From positions 1 through 34,833 of the forward strand of contig CANGPL010000026.1 in NCBI GenBank assembly GCA_947455725.1: a stretch of DNA of 34,833 bases, written 5' to 3'. Below, piece after piece: positions 1 through 7,462 of this stretch. Under the pieces are notes generated by a model, which saw nothing but the letters and a program-made list of their open reading frames with translations, did not search any database and was not told the DNA's origin. Origin of the DNA: Hyphomicrobiales bacterium. Its GTDB lineage: Bacteria > Pseudomonadota > Alphaproteobacteria > Rhizobiales > Beijerinckiaceae. The stretch's first letter is position 1. Each line of letters begins with the position of its first letter. The position numbers and the translations under genes are program-made.

Positions 1-145
1 ATTTGTGGAAAAACAGGATTGCTGTATTCCTATTTACACCCGTCAACTCAGCAGCTGTTCGTGCCGAAACACCAGCTACAAACTGCTCAAGTAATTTGGC
101 TTGAATACTGGGAAGAAGCCTGCTTTTTCGTCTTTGCCTAACCAT
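1..145 (-). CDS. IS1595-family transposase, N-terminal fragment (partial at window edge)
   Basis: Read on the minus strand from ATG at 145-143, the frame is open to the window edge. It begins MVRQRRKSRLLPS and continues through FVAGVSARTAAELTGVNRNT to FFHK. This basic start followed by a helix-turn-helix-like segment (V-S-A-R-T-A-A-E-L-x-G-V-N-x-N-T) is the usual N-terminus of IS1595-type DDE transposases, which insert their own element through the two terminal repeats. The catalytic ISXO2-like DDE domain would lie left of the window, so I cannot tell whether the gene is intact. It is transcribed away from the disrupted transporter gene. Confidence 0.8.
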   Translation of the reverse strand, partial: MVRQRRKSRLLPSIQAKLLEQFVAGVSARTAAELTGVNRNTAILFFHK

Positions 146-165
146 CTGATATAAATAGCCTTTTT

Positions 166-185
166 CTGCTATCTATGTCAGCCCC
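166..185 (-). repeat. Terminal inverted repeat of the IS (outer 20 bp)
   Basis: On the minus strand this reads GGGGCTGACATAGATAGCAG, starting at the junction with the transporter gene and running toward the transposase start codon 20 bp further in. The partner repeat is outside the window, so the exact repeat length is an inference. Confidence 0.65.
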
Positions 186-560
186 TTAAAAAATGCAGCT
201 GCTCCCTGCGCACTCTTCACGTTGGGCGTTACCGTGGCCCTACGGCCGTTGCACGCTAACGCACCTGAATTGCCTTTTTTAATTCTAATCAAACTCATTA
301 TTCATCCCATCGTTGCCTGGATCATTGTTTCCGCAATGGGTGATTTCGGTCCTGAATGGACGTTGACGGCGGTATTGATGGCAGCTCTTCCGCCGGCTCT
401 CAATGTTTTCGTTCTCGCCAATCAATATCAAGTCTATGTCGAGCGAGCGTAAAGCGCTATTTTAGCAGGAACCGCCTTGTCCGTATTTACGGTGACTTGG
501 CTTCTATACCTGATCTCGCAACATCAATTGCCCTATCGCTTACCTATGTTTGGACCTTAA
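186..560 (+). pseudogene. AEC-family (auxin efflux carrier-like) transporter, C-terminal remnant, IS-disrupted with an internal stop
   Basis: From 186 one reading frame gives LKNAAAPCALFTLGVTVALR, then hydrophobic helices containing HPIVAW, LMAALPPALNVFVLA and QYQVYVERA. That is the ending typical of AEC/malonate-type secondary carriers. At 450-452 a TAA stop interrupts the frame. In the same frame the protein would continue as SAILAGTALSVFTVTWLLYL and end at TAA 558-560. The 5' part of the gene is missing at the IS junction (185/186). A TCA-to-TAA change would explain the internal stop, because the family usually has a small residue after VERA. The gene is therefore dead twice over. The final TTAA (557-560) also supplies the stop codon of the convergent hydroxylase gene. 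The original substrate cannot be told from this piece. Confidence 0.8.
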
Positions 561-1705
561 TGTCCGGCACCTCTTTGCATCATAAAACGCCTGAGCGGCG
601 GTATCGACGCAACCGTCAAGAGCCCAATGCTTCGCGCCAAATCAATTGGGAGATAATCGGCCAAAAGCGATTTATTCATTAAATCGACCGCTGCAGTCCT
701 GAGTTTAACATCCGCTTGGCGCGTGGAATTATAAGCGGAAAGTGCCTCGGCACCACGTCGATTTTTGAAAGCGCCCAGAAGTGACGCGACGTCTCTAAAT
801 CCCAGGTTCAGGCCTTGGGCACCGATGGGTGGAAAGACATGGGCGGCTTCGCCGACAAGCGCGATATGATCGGTTGAAAATTTTTCAACTCTAAGACCCG
901 CCATCGGGATCACGCCTCTGTCCCCGACAAGCGACATTTCACCAAGAATCGAGTGTGCTTGTTTTTCAACCGCCTCGGTTAAAGCACGATCGCTTACATT
1001 TGATAAACGCTCTGCCTTTGTGGGTCCCATCATCCATACAAGGCTAGAATGTTTATTGGGCAATGGGACCAGCGTGAAGGGGCCCTGACGGGTGTGAAAC
1101 TCAGTCGAGATATCGTGATGATCACGTTGATGTTTGAATTTTGCGGTTAAAGCCGTTTGGGGATAGGACCACTCTTTTGTGTTAATTTTTGCAAATGATC
1201 GGACAGACGATTTTCTTCCATCCGCACCGATCACGACATGCGCGGATAGTGTTTCACCAGACGCCAAGTAGGCAGAAACAGTTCCGCCTTCATTCGAAGT
1301 AAATTCCGATACGCGCGTATCGAAACGTTCGATGCGGGTTTCGTTCGACACAAAATCGGAAAGACAACTCACAAGGTCCGCTAGCTCGACATTATAACCG
1401 AAGGCATCAAGCTTTAATTCAGAGGCCTTGAACGTTACCGGCGGTGCGCGAAACAGGCTGCCCGTATCATCGATAATTCTCATATGCGAAAGAGGTGCGG
1501 AAAAAGGCCGGATGACGTCCCAACATCCCAAGGTGTTTAATAATTTCACCGAGCCGTCTAAGATTGCGACCGTTCGTCCGTCACGTTTGACCGCATCAGC
1601 GGGCCCAACAAGGGCTACCCTCATACCGGCCTTTGCAAACCCAAGCGCTGCGACGAGACCCACTGGACCCGTCCCGATTACCAGCACATCATAGGTCTGC
1701 AACAT
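557..1705 (-). CDS. UbiH/UbiF/COQ6-type FAD-dependent hydroxylase
   Basis: 382 residues, close to the usual length (about 400) of flavoprotein hydroxylases that add OH groups to the ubiquinone ring. The N-terminus carries the FAD dinucleotide-binding motif (VLVIGTGPVGLVAA, about residues 8-21). A mid-protein GADGRKSSVR supplies the DG motif. The C-terminal half has GEAAHVFPPIGAQGLNLGFRD, the second FAD-binding signature of the Ubi hydroxylase group. Which ring position it hydroxylates cannot be read from the sequence. Other members of the flavoprotein monooxygenase superfamily are possible but the GAQGLNLG signature favours Ubi. It is a lone gene on the minus strand, diverging from pcs across 130 bp, and its stop codon shares bases with the end of the AEC remnant. 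Confidence 0.85.
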   Translation of the reverse strand: MLQTYDVLVIGTGPVGLVAALGFAKAGMRVALVGPADAVKRDGRTVAILDGSVKLLNTLGCWDVIRPFSAPLSHMRIIDDTGSLFRAPPVTFKASELKLDAFGYNVELADLVSCLSDFVSNETRIERFDTRVSEFTSNEGGTVSAYLASGETLSAHVVIGADGRKSSVRSFAKINTKEWSYPQTALTAKFKHQRDHHDISTEFHTRQGPFTLVPLPNKHSSLVWMMGPTKAERLSNVSDRALTEAVEKQAHSILGEMSLVGDRGVIPMAGLRVEKFSTDHIALVGEAAHVFPPIGAQGLNLGFRDVASLLGAFKNRRGAEALSAYNSTRQADVKLRTAAVDLMNKSLLADYLPIDLARSIGLLTVASIPPLRRFMMQRGAGH

Positions 1706-1750
1706 GGAACAAATGCCTTTTAGGTGTTCAATAAGATGCGGTTCAGGTAC

Positions 1751-1763
1751 TAAACTAAGTTTA
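1751..1763. promoter_or_regulatory. 13-bp palindrome in the ubiH-type/pcs divergent promoter region
   Basis: TAAACTAAGTTTA is a perfect 6-bp inverted repeat around one central base. It lies between the divergent starts at 1705 and 1836. It could be an operator, but no regulator is suggested by the sequence. Confidence 0.3.
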
Positions 1764-1835
1764 CAAGAAATTCCCGATTGTGCGACATTCTTTTGATGAT
1801 CGTGCCACCGTGTCGCATGAAACAGAGAGATTTCG

Positions 1836-2582
1836 ATGGCGGAAGCAGAACATAAAGCTAGGGATCCCGGAAATCGGCATATGAGCTCGCGTTCATACCG
1901 GTATCGGGCCTTCTCTGTTCATGTTTTTACGGCATCCGGCGCGGCCATAGCGTTTCTATCGCTGACGGCGGCGATTGAACATCAAATGGGGCTGGCCTTC
2001 GCTTGGCTTGGTCTTGCGCTATTGGTGGATGGAATTGATGGAAGCTTCGCACGCGCCTGGGCCGTCAAAACCTATGCACCACAATTGTCAGGCGATGTGC
2101 TCGATCTAGTGGTCGACTACGTCACCTACGTCTTTGTGCCTGCGGTTATTCTCCTGATGAGCGGCATCTATCCGCATTGGCTTTTAGCCACTCAAGGCGC
2201 GATCATTGTTCTATCCGCCGCACTTTATTTTGCGTCGAACACGATGAAGACGGATGATTACTGGTTCCGAGGCTTTCCGGCGGTTTGGAATTTGGTGGTT
2301 TTTCTTGTTTTGGTTTTTGACCCGCCGGCTATTGTGGCGACGCTTGCAATTATCGGACTAGCGTTCGCGCAGGCTTCTAATTTTACCTTTGTTCATCCCG
2401 TGCGTGTCAAAATGTGGCGGCCATTAACGCTGACCTTACTTATTGTTTGGTCCGGTGCCGGAATTATAGCCATTCTTGAAGATATGAAGGTTGATCCGAT
2501 CACTCAGACCATTTTGGGCGTCATTGGCCTCTATTTTCTGGCACTTGGTCTGTTCAGAAAAGAGACGCCAAAATACGCATGA
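1836..2582 (+). CDS. pcs: Phosphatidylcholine synthase (CDP-diacylglycerol-choline O-phosphatidyltransferase)
   Basis: 248-residue integral membrane protein of the CDP-alcohol phosphatidyltransferase family. It makes phosphatidylcholine directly from CDP-diacylglycerol and choline in the inner membrane. The catalytic block at about residues 69-95 reads DGSFAR, twelve residues, then GDVLDLVVD. This matches the Pcs-specific spacing DGx2ARx12Gx3Dx3D rather than the x8 spacing of ordinary family members. The N-terminal YRAFSVHVFTASGA is also typical of Pcs. Several hydrophobic helices follow. ATG 1836 gives the longest form. ATG 1881 (MSSRSYRYRAF) is a credible alternative start because family homology begins just after it. 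The direct Pcs route requires choline, so the bacterium probably meets choline in its surroundings, often from eukaryotic hosts. Confidence 0.9.
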   Translation: MAEAEHKARDPGNRHMSSRSYRYRAFSVHVFTASGAAIAFLSLTAAIEHQMGLAFAWLGLALLVDGIDGSFARAWAVKTYAPQLSGDVLDLVVDYVTYVFVPAVILLMSGIYPHWLLATQGAIIVLSAALYFASNTMKTDDYWFRGFPAVWNLVVFLVLVFDPPAIVATLAIIGLAFAQASNFTFVHPVRVKMWRPLTLTLLIVWSGAGIIAILEDMKVDPITQTILGVIGLYFLALGLFRKETPKYA

Positions 2583-2593
2583 ACGGTCTGATT

Positions 2594-4234
2594 TTATGGC
2601 CTTTCTACGACAAGCCTCTCGGATATTCCAACCGCAATCAATACGCTTTTTACGGATGGGTGCGGCCCTCGAAGGGTCACGTTAACGCCCAGCAATTTAA
2701 AGCGATCAACGACATCTTTTAGTGCGCGCGCGGCAGTACCATCGCAAAATGGCATAGCCGATAGATCGAGAATGATCCGCTTGGGTTGCCTCCCAATCTG
2801 TTCAAAAACCTCGGCAATCTCAGAAGCAACACCAAAGAAAAAGGGCCCCTCAATCCGGTATACAATTGTATCAGGTGATTGCTCCTGATCGGGCTCGCTT
2901 TCGTCGGTCGCGACTTCGTTCGCGGAGACTATGCCGGTCATCCGATGCATAAAAATGAACGCAGCCAATACGACCCCGGCAGCTATTCCTTCCGTTAAAT
3001 CCCTAAAAATCGTCAGTAGAAACGTTGCCAATAAAATCACGGCATCAGAACGCGAACGCCGAATGATGGCGATGAACTCATCCCGTTCAGCCATATTCCA
3101 TGAAACAAGTGCCAGAATAGCTGCCAGTGAAGCGAGTGGTATATAAGAAGCAAGCGGTGCGGCGAAAAGAATAAGCAGCAGCAAGACCACTGAATGAACC
3201 ATGCCAGCGACCGGGCTCGTCCCGCCAGCTCTAACATTGGTCGCTGTTCGTGCAATCGTGCCCGTCGCGCAAATCCCGCCAAAGAGTGCCGTTCCAATAT
3301 TGGCAATGCCTTGCGCAACGAGTTCCATATTGGACCGATGCCGACGTCCGGTCATACCATCGGCGACCACGGCGGAGAGGAGTGATTCAATCGCGCCCAA
3401 AAATGCGATGGTTAAGGCATCAGGCAACAGTGCCTGCATTTTCTGTAAAGACCAATCTGGCAGCACAGGCGGAGATAAATGATCCGGGATTCCACCAAAA
3501 CGTGTGCCGATGGTTTCGACAGCGAAACCACCTGAATGACCAATCAGGGCGACGACAATGGACGCCAGCGCAATAGCAATGAGCAAACCGGGCCATTGCG
3601 GGCGAAAACGCCTCATGATGAGAATGACGGCAAGAGAAAGACCACTGACCATCACGGCTTGAATATTTAAGGTGCCAATTGCGGCCCAGATTGCTTTGAG
3701 TTTGGGAATGAGCGCTGCTGGTTCGCGGCCATCAAGGGTCAGTCCTGAGAGATCGACGATCTGGCTTGAAAAAATGATCGTAGCGATACCTGTAGTAAAC
3801 CCAACTAAGACCGGATGCGGAATATATTTAATATAAGTGCCTAGCCGGAACGCACCCATCGCCATCATAAAGATGCCAGCCATGAGGGTTGCTAATAAAA
3901 GTCCATCAAAGCCCTGTCGCTCAATGATCGAAGCGACAACGACAATAAAGGCTCCCGCTGGACCACCGATTTGAAATCGGCTTCCGCCGAGAAGCGAGAT
4001 CAGAAAACCGCCGACGATTGCGGTAATTAATCCGCGATCAGGTGAAGCTCCACTCGCTTTTGCAATCGCCATCGAAAGCGGAATGGCAACGGCAGCCACC
4101 GTAATGCCTGCAATAATGTCCTTACCGAAACGTTCGAGAGAATAACCCTCTTTCAAAACGCTCAGCGACTTCGGCGTGAACGCGATAACCCTAGAGGGAG
4201 GCTCTTTATGCAGATGATGATTTGCATTTTCCAT
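2594..4234 (-). CDS. SulP-family anion transporter with C-terminal STAS domain
   Basis: 546 residues, the usual size for bacterial SulP (SLC26-like) permeases that move sulfate, bicarbonate or other anions across the inner membrane. The N-terminal two-thirds holds multiple hydrophobic helices with family signatures: FGKDIIAGITVAAVAIPLSMA (about 36-56), GGSRFQIGGPAGAFIVVVAS (about 82-101) and HPVLVGFTTGIA. The final roughly 110 residues form a STAS domain (TIVYRIEGPFFFGVASEIAE, then IILDLSAMPFCDGTAARAL). The usual STAS phrase is similar to MPFIDATG, so the loop here is slightly divergent. Substrate cannot be assigned: no sulfate assimilation or carbonic anhydrase gene is adjacent. It is a single gene with its own 114-bp upstream gap. 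Confidence 0.9.
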   Translation of the reverse strand: MENANHHLHKEPPSRVIAFTPKSLSVLKEGYSLERFGKDIIAGITVAAVAIPLSMAIAKASGASPDRGLITAIVGGFLISLLGGSRFQIGGPAGAFIVVVASIIERQGFDGLLLATLMAGIFMMAMGAFRLGTYIKYIPHPVLVGFTTGIATIIFSSQIVDLSGLTLDGREPAALIPKLKAIWAAIGTLNIQAVMVSGLSLAVILIMRRFRPQWPGLLIAIALASIVVALIGHSGGFAVETIGTRFGGIPDHLSPPVLPDWSLQKMQALLPDALTIAFLGAIESLLSAVVADGMTGRRHRSNMELVAQGIANIGTALFGGICATGTIARTATNVRAGGTSPVAGMVHSVVLLLLILFAAPLASYIPLASLAAILALVSWNMAERDEFIAIIRRSRSDAVILLATFLLTIFRDLTEGIAAGVVLAAFIFMHRMTGIVSANEVATDESEPDQEQSPDTIVYRIEGPFFFGVASEIAEVFEQIGRQPKRIILDLSAMPFCDGTAARALKDVVDRFKLLGVNVTLRGPHPSVKSVLIAVGISERLVVERP

Positions 4235-4279
4235 GCGCGATCATGGCCCTGCGCCAAGCGAAAATAAAGTCTTTCATGA

Positions 4280-4292
4280 ACACTGATAGTGT
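4280..4292. promoter_or_regulatory. Short dyad upstream of the SulP gene
   Basis: ACACT-GAT-AGTGT, a perfect 5-bp inverted repeat 46 bp upstream of the SulP start codon and next to the terminator of the BMP operon. It may be an operator or simply part of the terminator region. Confidence 0.2.
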
Positions 4293-4295
4293 AAC

Positions 4296-4322
4296 AACGC
4301 CCGTCGAGATGAGACGGGCGTT
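4296..4322 (-). terminator. Hairpin terminator after the BMP transporter operon
   Basis: A perfect 10-bp stem (AACGCCCGTC / GACGGGCGTT) with a 7-base loop lies 26 bp beyond the substrate-binding protein stop codon. The T-run on the minus strand is short (GTTGTTAC), so termination may be weaker than at a classical site, or the hairpin may mainly protect the 3' end of the transcript. Confidence 0.65.
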
Positions 4323-4348
4323 GCTTGATCATTTACGATTGAAATGGC

Positions 4349-5428
4349 TTAGGCGCTTTGGATGCCCTTGACGTACCAATCGATCGTCGCGAGGTCTCCA
4401 AGGCCCATCTTCTGGCCTTCCTTAACCTTTAATGCGCCGCCTTGATCATAGATTGGACCGGTGAACACATCGTAGGAACCCGCTTTATAGCCGTCGATGA
4501 CCTTATTGGCGGCATCTTGGACTTCCTTAGGAAGCGCTGCGTTATAGGCCGAAACCTTAACGGCACCTTCTTTGATCCCGTCCCAGAAATCTTCCGACTT
4601 CCAGGTGCCTGCAATCGCAGCCTTTACACGTGCGATATAATGCGGCCCCCAAATGTCTTCAATTGCTGTCAAATGTGCCTTAGGCGCAAATTTCGACATA
4701 TCGGCACCCTGACCGAAGCCGAAAATGCCCTTCTTCTGGCAGAATTGAAGCGGAGCAGGGCTATCTGTATGCGTTGCAATGACGTCGCAGCCGAGGTTAG
4801 CCAAGGTTTCGGTTGCGGCCGTTTCCTTAGCTGGGTCAAACCAAGAGTCGATCATCACGAGCTTGGTCTGAATCTTTGGATTGACGGCTTGGGCCGCAAG
4901 CGTGAATGCATTCACACCCATAACGACTTCTGGAATCTTAAACGACCCAAGATAACCAATAACACCAGATTTCGAAACCTTACCGGCAATAGTACCTGTT
5001 ACCGCGCGGCCTTCGTGGAAGCGCGAATTATAGGTCGAAACGTTAGCGGCGCGCTTGAAGCCCGTGCAGTGTTCAAACTTTACATCCGGAAACTCTTTAG
5101 CAACTTCCAAAACCTGATCCATATAGCCGAAAGATGTCGCGAAAATCAGCTTGTTACCCTGACGAGCGAGATCGCGAAGGATTGGAATCGCACTGGCGTC
5201 TTCCTTGACGTTTTCGACATAGGTCGTCTTAACGGCGCCACCAAGTGCGGCTTCCAATTCCCGGCGGCCCTTGTCATGGGCCCATGTCCAGCCGTAATCG
5301 CCAACGGGGCCTAAGAAGATGAAGGCGACTTTGAACGGTTCAGCCGCCTGTGCCGAAGCGCCAATTAATGGAAGTGCCGATGCAGCCGCCACTGTCTTTA
5401 CAAAATCTCGTCTCGTAAACTTGGTCAT
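4349..5428 (-). CDS. BMP-family ABC transporter substrate-binding protein (nucleoside/purine type)
   Basis: 359 residues. The N-terminus TRRDFVKTVAAASALPLIGA followed by SAQA is a twin-arginine signal with a hydrophobic core, so the protein is exported folded by Tat to the periplasm. The mature part starts near AEPFKVAFIFLGPVGDYGWT, a hallmark of the BMP/Med (PnrA-like) family that binds nucleosides or related compounds. Further family phrases are FKRAANVSTYNSRFHEGRAV and GVIGYLGSF. A clear AGGAGG ribosome site lies six bases before ATG 5428. It is the last gene of a four-gene operon, 28 bp after the second permease, as is common for the binding protein, which is needed in excess. The family name is secure, but the exact ligand is not. 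Confidence 0.88.
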   Translation of the reverse strand: MTKFTRRDFVKTVAAASALPLIGASAQAAEPFKVAFIFLGPVGDYGWTWAHDKGRRELEAALGGAVKTTYVENVKEDASAIPILRDLARQGNKLIFATSFGYMDQVLEVAKEFPDVKFEHCTGFKRAANVSTYNSRFHEGRAVTGTIAGKVSKSGVIGYLGSFKIPEVVMGVNAFTLAAQAVNPKIQTKLVMIDSWFDPAKETAATETLANLGCDVIATHTDSPAPLQFCQKKGIFGFGQGADMSKFAPKAHLTAIEDIWGPHYIARVKAAIAGTWKSEDFWDGIKEGAVKVSAYNAALPKEVQDAANKVIDGYKAGSYDVFTGPIYDQGGALKVKEGQKMGLGDLATIDWYVKGIQSA

Positions 5429-5456
5429 GAATACCCTCCTAGAGTTTTACAAAAAA

Positions 5457-6380
5457 TCAGCCATTCGGAATGAACGGCTTGCCAAGACATGCGGGGGCTT
5501 TACCGTCTTTTCCGTCGCGGGACGAAATAAGCGCCAAGACGATAACCGCAATGAGATAGGGCATTGCTGCCCAAAACTGAGATGGAAAAATCGCGTGCCC
5601 CGACGCTTTTGCGTAGAGCTCAAGGGCCATGAGGACACCGAAGAAATATGCGCCCGCCAAGAGACGACCTGCACGCCATCCCGCAAATACAACAAGGGCC
5701 AATGCAATCCAACCGCGTCCAGCGGTCATTTGCTCAGCCCATAGCGGACTAATCACCATCGAGAAATCAGCACCCGCAATGCCGGCAATCGCGCCACCAA
5801 ACGCCACGGCGGCGTAGCGGATGGCAATGACGGGATAGCCAATTGAATGGGCAGAAAGATCGTTTTCACCGATGGCACGTAAGACAAGTCCAGCACGGGT
5901 TTTATTGATAAACCAGCCGATTGCTAGGACGAGGATGATTGCAAAATAAACAAACGGACTATGGCCGAAAATCACGCGCCAAAAACTGTCCGTGGCGAGC
6001 ACGTCAGGGAAGGGCGACTCAAGCGGATCAATCGCAATGCCGACATAGTTTGAGCCAATAAGGGACGAAAGTCCGATGCCGAAGATTGTTAGCGCTAAGC
6101 CGGTCGCGACTTGATTGGCACCCAGCGACAATACGAGAACCGCGAAAATCGTAGCTGCGGCCGCACCGGCAAGTGTCGCGACGAGAATGCCCAACCACGG
6201 ATTTCCAGTCTCAAAGGTAACGGCAAAACCGGCGATGGTTCCGACCAACATCATGCCTTCGACACCAAGATTGATGACGCCGCTTTTCTCAACCACCAAT
6301 TCGCCTGACGCCGCCAACAAAATAGGCGTTGTGATGCCAATAATCGTAACAAGCGCATCAATGAGAAATGTAATGGTCAT
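5457..6380 (-). CDS. ABC transporter permease, BMP/nucleoside importer (subunit 2)
   Basis: 307-residue hydrophobic protein of the BPD_transp_2 (branched-chain amino acid/sugar/nucleoside) permease family. It begins MTITFLIDALVTIIGITTPI and contains LAASGELVVEKSGVINLGVE (about 23-42). This phrase, with an E-x-x-G-x-x-N-L-G-x-E-G core, is typical of the YufQ/NupC-like permease of nucleoside importers. Multiple membrane helices follow, with a conserved loop near RAIGENDLSAHSIG that probably contacts the ATPase. It overlaps the upstream permease gene by 4 bp (6377-6380), indicating translational coupling, and forms the inner-membrane channel together with that protein. Confidence 0.88.
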   Translation of the reverse strand: MTITFLIDALVTIIGITTPILLAASGELVVEKSGVINLGVEGMMLVGTIAGFAVTFETGNPWLGILVATLAGAAAATIFAVLVLSLGANQVATGLALTIFGIGLSSLIGSNYVGIAIDPLESPFPDVLATDSFWRVIFGHSPFVYFAIILVLAIGWFINKTRAGLVLRAIGENDLSAHSIGYPVIAIRYAAVAFGGAIAGIAGADFSMVISPLWAEQMTAGRGWIALALVVFAGWRAGRLLAGAYFFGVLMALELYAKASGHAIFPSQFWAAMPYLIAVIVLALISSRDGKDGKAPACLGKPFIPNG

Positions 6381-7462
6381 GGGCGCGTCCCCTTAGCGGG
6401 GCTCGATGAAACAGATAGTCGAACGCGGTAGCGCACCAAAAGGTCACTGGCCAAAATCGCAAATAGTAACAAGGCTTGAAACAAGCCGGCGGTAGCGTTC
6501 GGTACATGCACAACCGTTTGCGCAACCTGACCACCAACATAGGTAATCGCTAAAACAATACCCGCGATGAAGACTCCAACCGGATGCGAACGGCCTAATA
6601 GTGAGACGATAATAGCGGTAAATCCATAGCCTGACGGATAACCCAAATTAAGCCGCGTTAGCTGCATCAATTCGAGCACACCGGCCAAACCGGCCATCGC
6701 GCCACTGATCATTAACGTGGCCCATACAATACCGTTTGAACTAAACCCGCCATACCGCGCAGCATGTGGTGCTTCACCAATTGCACGCACTGAAAAACCG
6801 AAAATGGTTCTTGCCACAAGCACGTAAAAAAGAATGGTTGCTATCAATGCAATCAAAAGCCCCGGAGGAATGCCACTATCGCCCAGTTCGTGGGGTAATA
6901 ATTGTGCATCCGTCAGTTGAGCGGTTTGAGGAAAATTATGACCATCTGGATCCTTCCAAGGACCGGTGATCAAATAGCTTAAAAGTTGAAGCGAGACATA
7001 CACAAACATCAGGCTCGAAAGAACTTCGCTAACGCCGTAACGGGTTCTTAGTACCGCGGGTATTCCAGCATAAAGTGCACCACAGACCATCCCTGTAATA
7101 ATCATAAGCGGGATAATCCAAAAACCTGTCATTGATTGCGTGGCAAAAGCGATCCCGGCGGCACCGAGTGCGCCGACAATATATTGCCCTTCAGCACCAA
7201 TGTTCCAAATCTTCGCTTGATTGCCGAGTGATAATCCTAGAGCAATCAGGATAAGAGGCGCGGCTTTTGAGGCTACGTCCCGCCATTTATAAACATCGAG
7301 AACAGGCGTAAAAAATAACTCCCACACGGCCTGTTGGCCGTCATATCCCAAACCATCAAAAATGATGATGCCTAAGACCATGATGACGATCACGGATAGA
7401 ACGGGCGTTAAAACAAGCATTGTCCTGCTGGGTTCGCGCCTTTTCTCAAGCAGAAGCCGCAT
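6377..7462 (-). CDS. ABC transporter permease, BMP/nucleoside importer (subunit 1)
   Basis: 361 residues from the chosen start. Hydrophobic helices, with LGLSLGNQAKIWNIGAEGQY in the first half, resemble the YufP/NupB-like permease of nucleoside importers. The loop FSVRAIGEAPHAARYGG corresponds to the probable ATPase-contacting EAA-like loop. The frame also opens with ATG 7477, but a perfect AGGAGG (plus strand cctcct at 7468-7473) sits five bases before ATG 7462, which decides the start. With this start the gene overlaps the end of the ATPase gene by 17 bp, so its ribosome site lies inside that coding sequence. It overlaps the next permease gene by 4 bp. Confidence 0.88.
   Translation of the reverse strand: MRLLLEKRREPSRTMLVLTPVLSVIVIMVLGIIIFDGLGYDGQQAVWELFFTPVLDVYKWRDVASKAAPLILIALGLSLGNQAKIWNIGAEGQYIVGALGAAGIAFATQSMTGFWIIPLMIITGMVCGALYAGIPAVLRTRYGVSEVLSSLMFVYVSLQLLSYLITGPWKDPDGHNFPQTAQLTDAQLLPHELGDSGIPPGLLIALIATILFYVLVARTIFGFSVRAIGEAPHAARYGGFSSNGIVWATLMISGAMAGLAGVLELMQLTRLNLGYPSGYGFTAIIVSLLGRSHPVGVFIAGIVLAITYVGGQVAQTVVHVPNATAGLFQALLLFAILASDLLVRYRVRLSVSSSPAKGTRP

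Larger units (their letters stand above)
1..185 (-). mobile_element. IS1595-family insertion sequence, one end only (left part outside window)
   Basis: The stretch holds the first 48 codons of a transposase on the minus strand, preceded by a short leader and an end beginning GGGGCTGACATAG (minus strand). The GGGG-starting end together with the transposase N-terminus fits the IS1595 family (IS1016/ISXO2-like elements). The element boundary is placed at 185/186 because the plus-strand sequence from 186 onward is readable as an interrupted transporter gene in a single frame. The rest of the transposase and the other inverted repeat lie beyond position 1. IS1595 elements usually duplicate 8 bp of target, so 186-193 (ttaaaaaa) should recur at the far end. 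Confidence 0.8.

Noticed and set aside
4442..5314. 290-codon plus-strand open frame opposite the BMP binding-protein gene
   Set aside because: It is entirely antisense to a gene with strong family features, has no recognisable domain, and reflects codon bias of the real gene.
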